Below are positions 62,380 through 64,000 of a DNA stretch of 64,000 bases, one piece after another. The translations under genes were made by a program, and so were the position numbers. The DNA is from Gordionus sp. m RMFG-2023 (Eukaryota > Nematomorpha > Gordioida > Chordodea > Parachordodidae). Below the pieces are notes generated by a model. It saw nothing but the letters and a program-made list of their open reading frames with translations. It did not search any database and was not told the DNA's origin. The stretch spans positions 9,215,366 through 9,279,365 of the forward strand of contig NC_088777.1 in NCBI RefSeq assembly GCF_954871325.1. The letters run 5' to 3'. Position 1 is the first letter of the stretch. Each line of letters begins with the position of its first letter.

Positions 62380-64000
62380 TATAGTAGGTAGGAGATCGGG
62401 ATGGAAAAAAAATAATAAAGTAAATAACCATGATAATAACCGAAATTTTTTAATTTATGATGATAAAAATAATAAAGATTCTAATGAATTTAAATGGGAG
62501 AAATATCCTTTGGGTATTGTTAAATATTCCGATGAAAGGAATATGAATATTTTCAGATGGGAAAAATATCCCAGTTATATAAAAAAAAACAATATGAATA
62601 TTGTTAAGGAACCACTAAATTCCGAGTTGAATTTATGTTCAAATGAGAATTCTCATGAAACTGATGTTTCAGATGAGATTAATATTGATCCGTCAATTAA
62701 AACATATGATATTTTAATGACTGAAAGATTAGTCGAACCTCGTCCTTGTCCAAGAGTTATCGTAAGAGTTGACTCTAGGGATATTGACATGTTGTTCGAC
62801 ACAGGGGCTAGCATTTCTATAATGTCTCGAAGAAATTATTTTAAGTATTGGCCTAAAGGTAAGCTTGAGAAAGAATCTATGTGCGTCAGACAATTTGATG
62901 GGTCTGAGATAATAGTTTTGGGAAAAACTAAATTGGGCGTAATTCTTCATGATACCACATTTTTCCTAGATTTATGGGTAGTAAAGAAAGATGTGGAAAC
63001 CATCATGGGGTGGGATTGGATTGTTCAGTTAGGTCCTTTCAGTAATTATTGGAATATTTTTGCCCTACATAATGGTTCGGTCATAATTAACCCGAAGGAC
63101 CAAAATATTGCTTATAACGCTCTAAAAAATATCTGTGAAATAGAAGGGAAGGATTTAACCATAAAACAAAATGATTCAACCCATAATTCTGATTGGTATG
63201 TAAAGTCCACGGAATTAATGGTTGAAAACAACATTAGCATTGATAAAACCCCAGTGGTGGCTATTGGTATTCCTGAATTACATAAAATGAGTGAAAATAT
63301 ATCTCGTTTAATGAAGAAGTATGAAATAATTTTCGAAGACAAATTAGGTTGTCTTAATGATTATCAAGTAGATATAAAATTAAGGGAAGGATTTGCACCT
63401 ATTTTCCTAGCGTGTCGTCGAGTCCCTTTTGAATGGAAAAAGGAAATTGACGAAGAATTGGATCAATGGGTTAAAGATGGTATCATTGTTCCAGTGGAAT
63501 ATAGTGTATGGGCAACCCCGTTGGTACCGGTTAAGAAATCAAATGGTAAATTGAGACTCTGTGCTGATTTCAGAGTAACCGTTAATCGATGGGTAGTAGA
63601 GGTTAAATATCCTTTACCCCGAATTGAGGAAATTTTGGCCCAGTTGAAGGGAGCGAAATATTTTTCAAAGGTTGATTTTTCGTCCGCCTATTTACAATTA
63701 CCTTTGAGGGAGGAGATTCGTAAATTATTGACGATCACGACTCCCAAAGGGCTGTTCGCTTTTTGTAGATTACCATTTGGGTTAAGTGTGTCAGCGCCTA
63801 TTTTTCAGCGAACCATGGCGTCCGTTTTCCAGGGACTAGAGGGTGTATTTTATTACATGGATGATGTGCTAATTACAGGGATAACGCCTGAGCAGCATAA
63901 CCATCGTCTGGAGGAAGTTTTTAAAAGAATTCAGGGTAAAGGCTTGAGAGCCAGCAAAGAGAAAAGCCTTTTGGGTGTAATGGAGGTCGAATATTTAGGC
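62380..64000 (+). CDS. Ty3/gypsy pol (protease and reverse transcriptase), partial
   Basis: The aspartic protease site is DTGAS near 62800. The reverse transcriptase begins near 63400, with CADFRVTVNRW, FSKVDFSSAYLQLPL, RLPFGLSVSAP and the catalytic YMDDVLI near 63855. The order and motifs are those of Ty3/gypsy polyproteins. The region continues past the window edge, so RNase H and integrase are not seen. Confidence 0.88.

Larger units (their letters stand above)
61000..64000 (+). mobile_element. Ty3/gypsy LTR retrotransposon, right end outside window
   Basis: A gag region followed by a pol region in the order protease then reverse transcriptase defines a Ty3/gypsy element. The leader before gag (about 61000-61543) should contain the 5' LTR; a TGTCAGTCATTTCTGACA near 61007 could be its start, but the 3' copy needed to fix the borders is beyond the edge. 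What is visible looks whole rather than decayed, suggesting a young insertion. RNase H, integrase and the 3' LTR would lie to the right. Confidence 0.85.

Overview
The window is strongly AT-rich eukaryotic DNA with small exons, GT-AG introns from about 29 nt to several kb, and a heavy load of DNA transposons. A HMX-type homeobox gene together with IWS1, PWP1 and a TBC1D12/14-like RabGAP points to an invertebrate animal. The standard genetic code fits every gene read. I cannot name the species or phylum from the sequence alone.

Layout. 1-1870: last exon of a TBC1D12/14-like RabGAP (+), with a hAT relic in the DNA before it. 2735-12219: IWS1 transcription-elongation factor (-), eleven exons whose reading phases all agree; its introns hold several short inverted-repeat elements. 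15569-15881: an acidic exon of unknown gene (-). 16921-27908: a coiled-coil, proline-rich protein of about 941 residues (+), unrecognised, eleven exons in phase, with a LINE relic in its last large intron. 28817-31298: hAT transposon copy (-), split by a smaller GC-rich hAT element. 31299-39600: gene-poor, with a near-perfect GAAA microsatellite of about 400 bp. 39648-43659: two-exon HMX homeobox gene (+). 44857-46896: a candidate two-exon fragment with a 29-nt intron, then a small one-pass membrane protein. 48681-51260: second hAT copy (+). 52031-54121: two more hAT derivatives. 54505-55089: first four exons of PWP1 (+), followed by a minisatellite. About 56050-60960: two PIF/Harbinger copies in inverted orientation, the first carrying a nested hAT. 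61544 to the right edge: a Ty3/gypsy LTR retrotransposon, gag then pol, cut by the window end.

The recognisable host genes are mostly transcription, ribosome-biogenesis or trafficking housekeeping genes plus one developmental regulator. They do not form a functional cluster. The more unusual content is the transposon archaeology: three nested or paired insertions have an unoccupied target site in a second copy inside the same window, so the order of insertions can be read directly. No wholly new biological system could be supported. The best candidates for novelty are the unrecognised coiled-coil gene with an apparent GA-AG intron, and the tiny introns that coexist with multi-kilobase ones.
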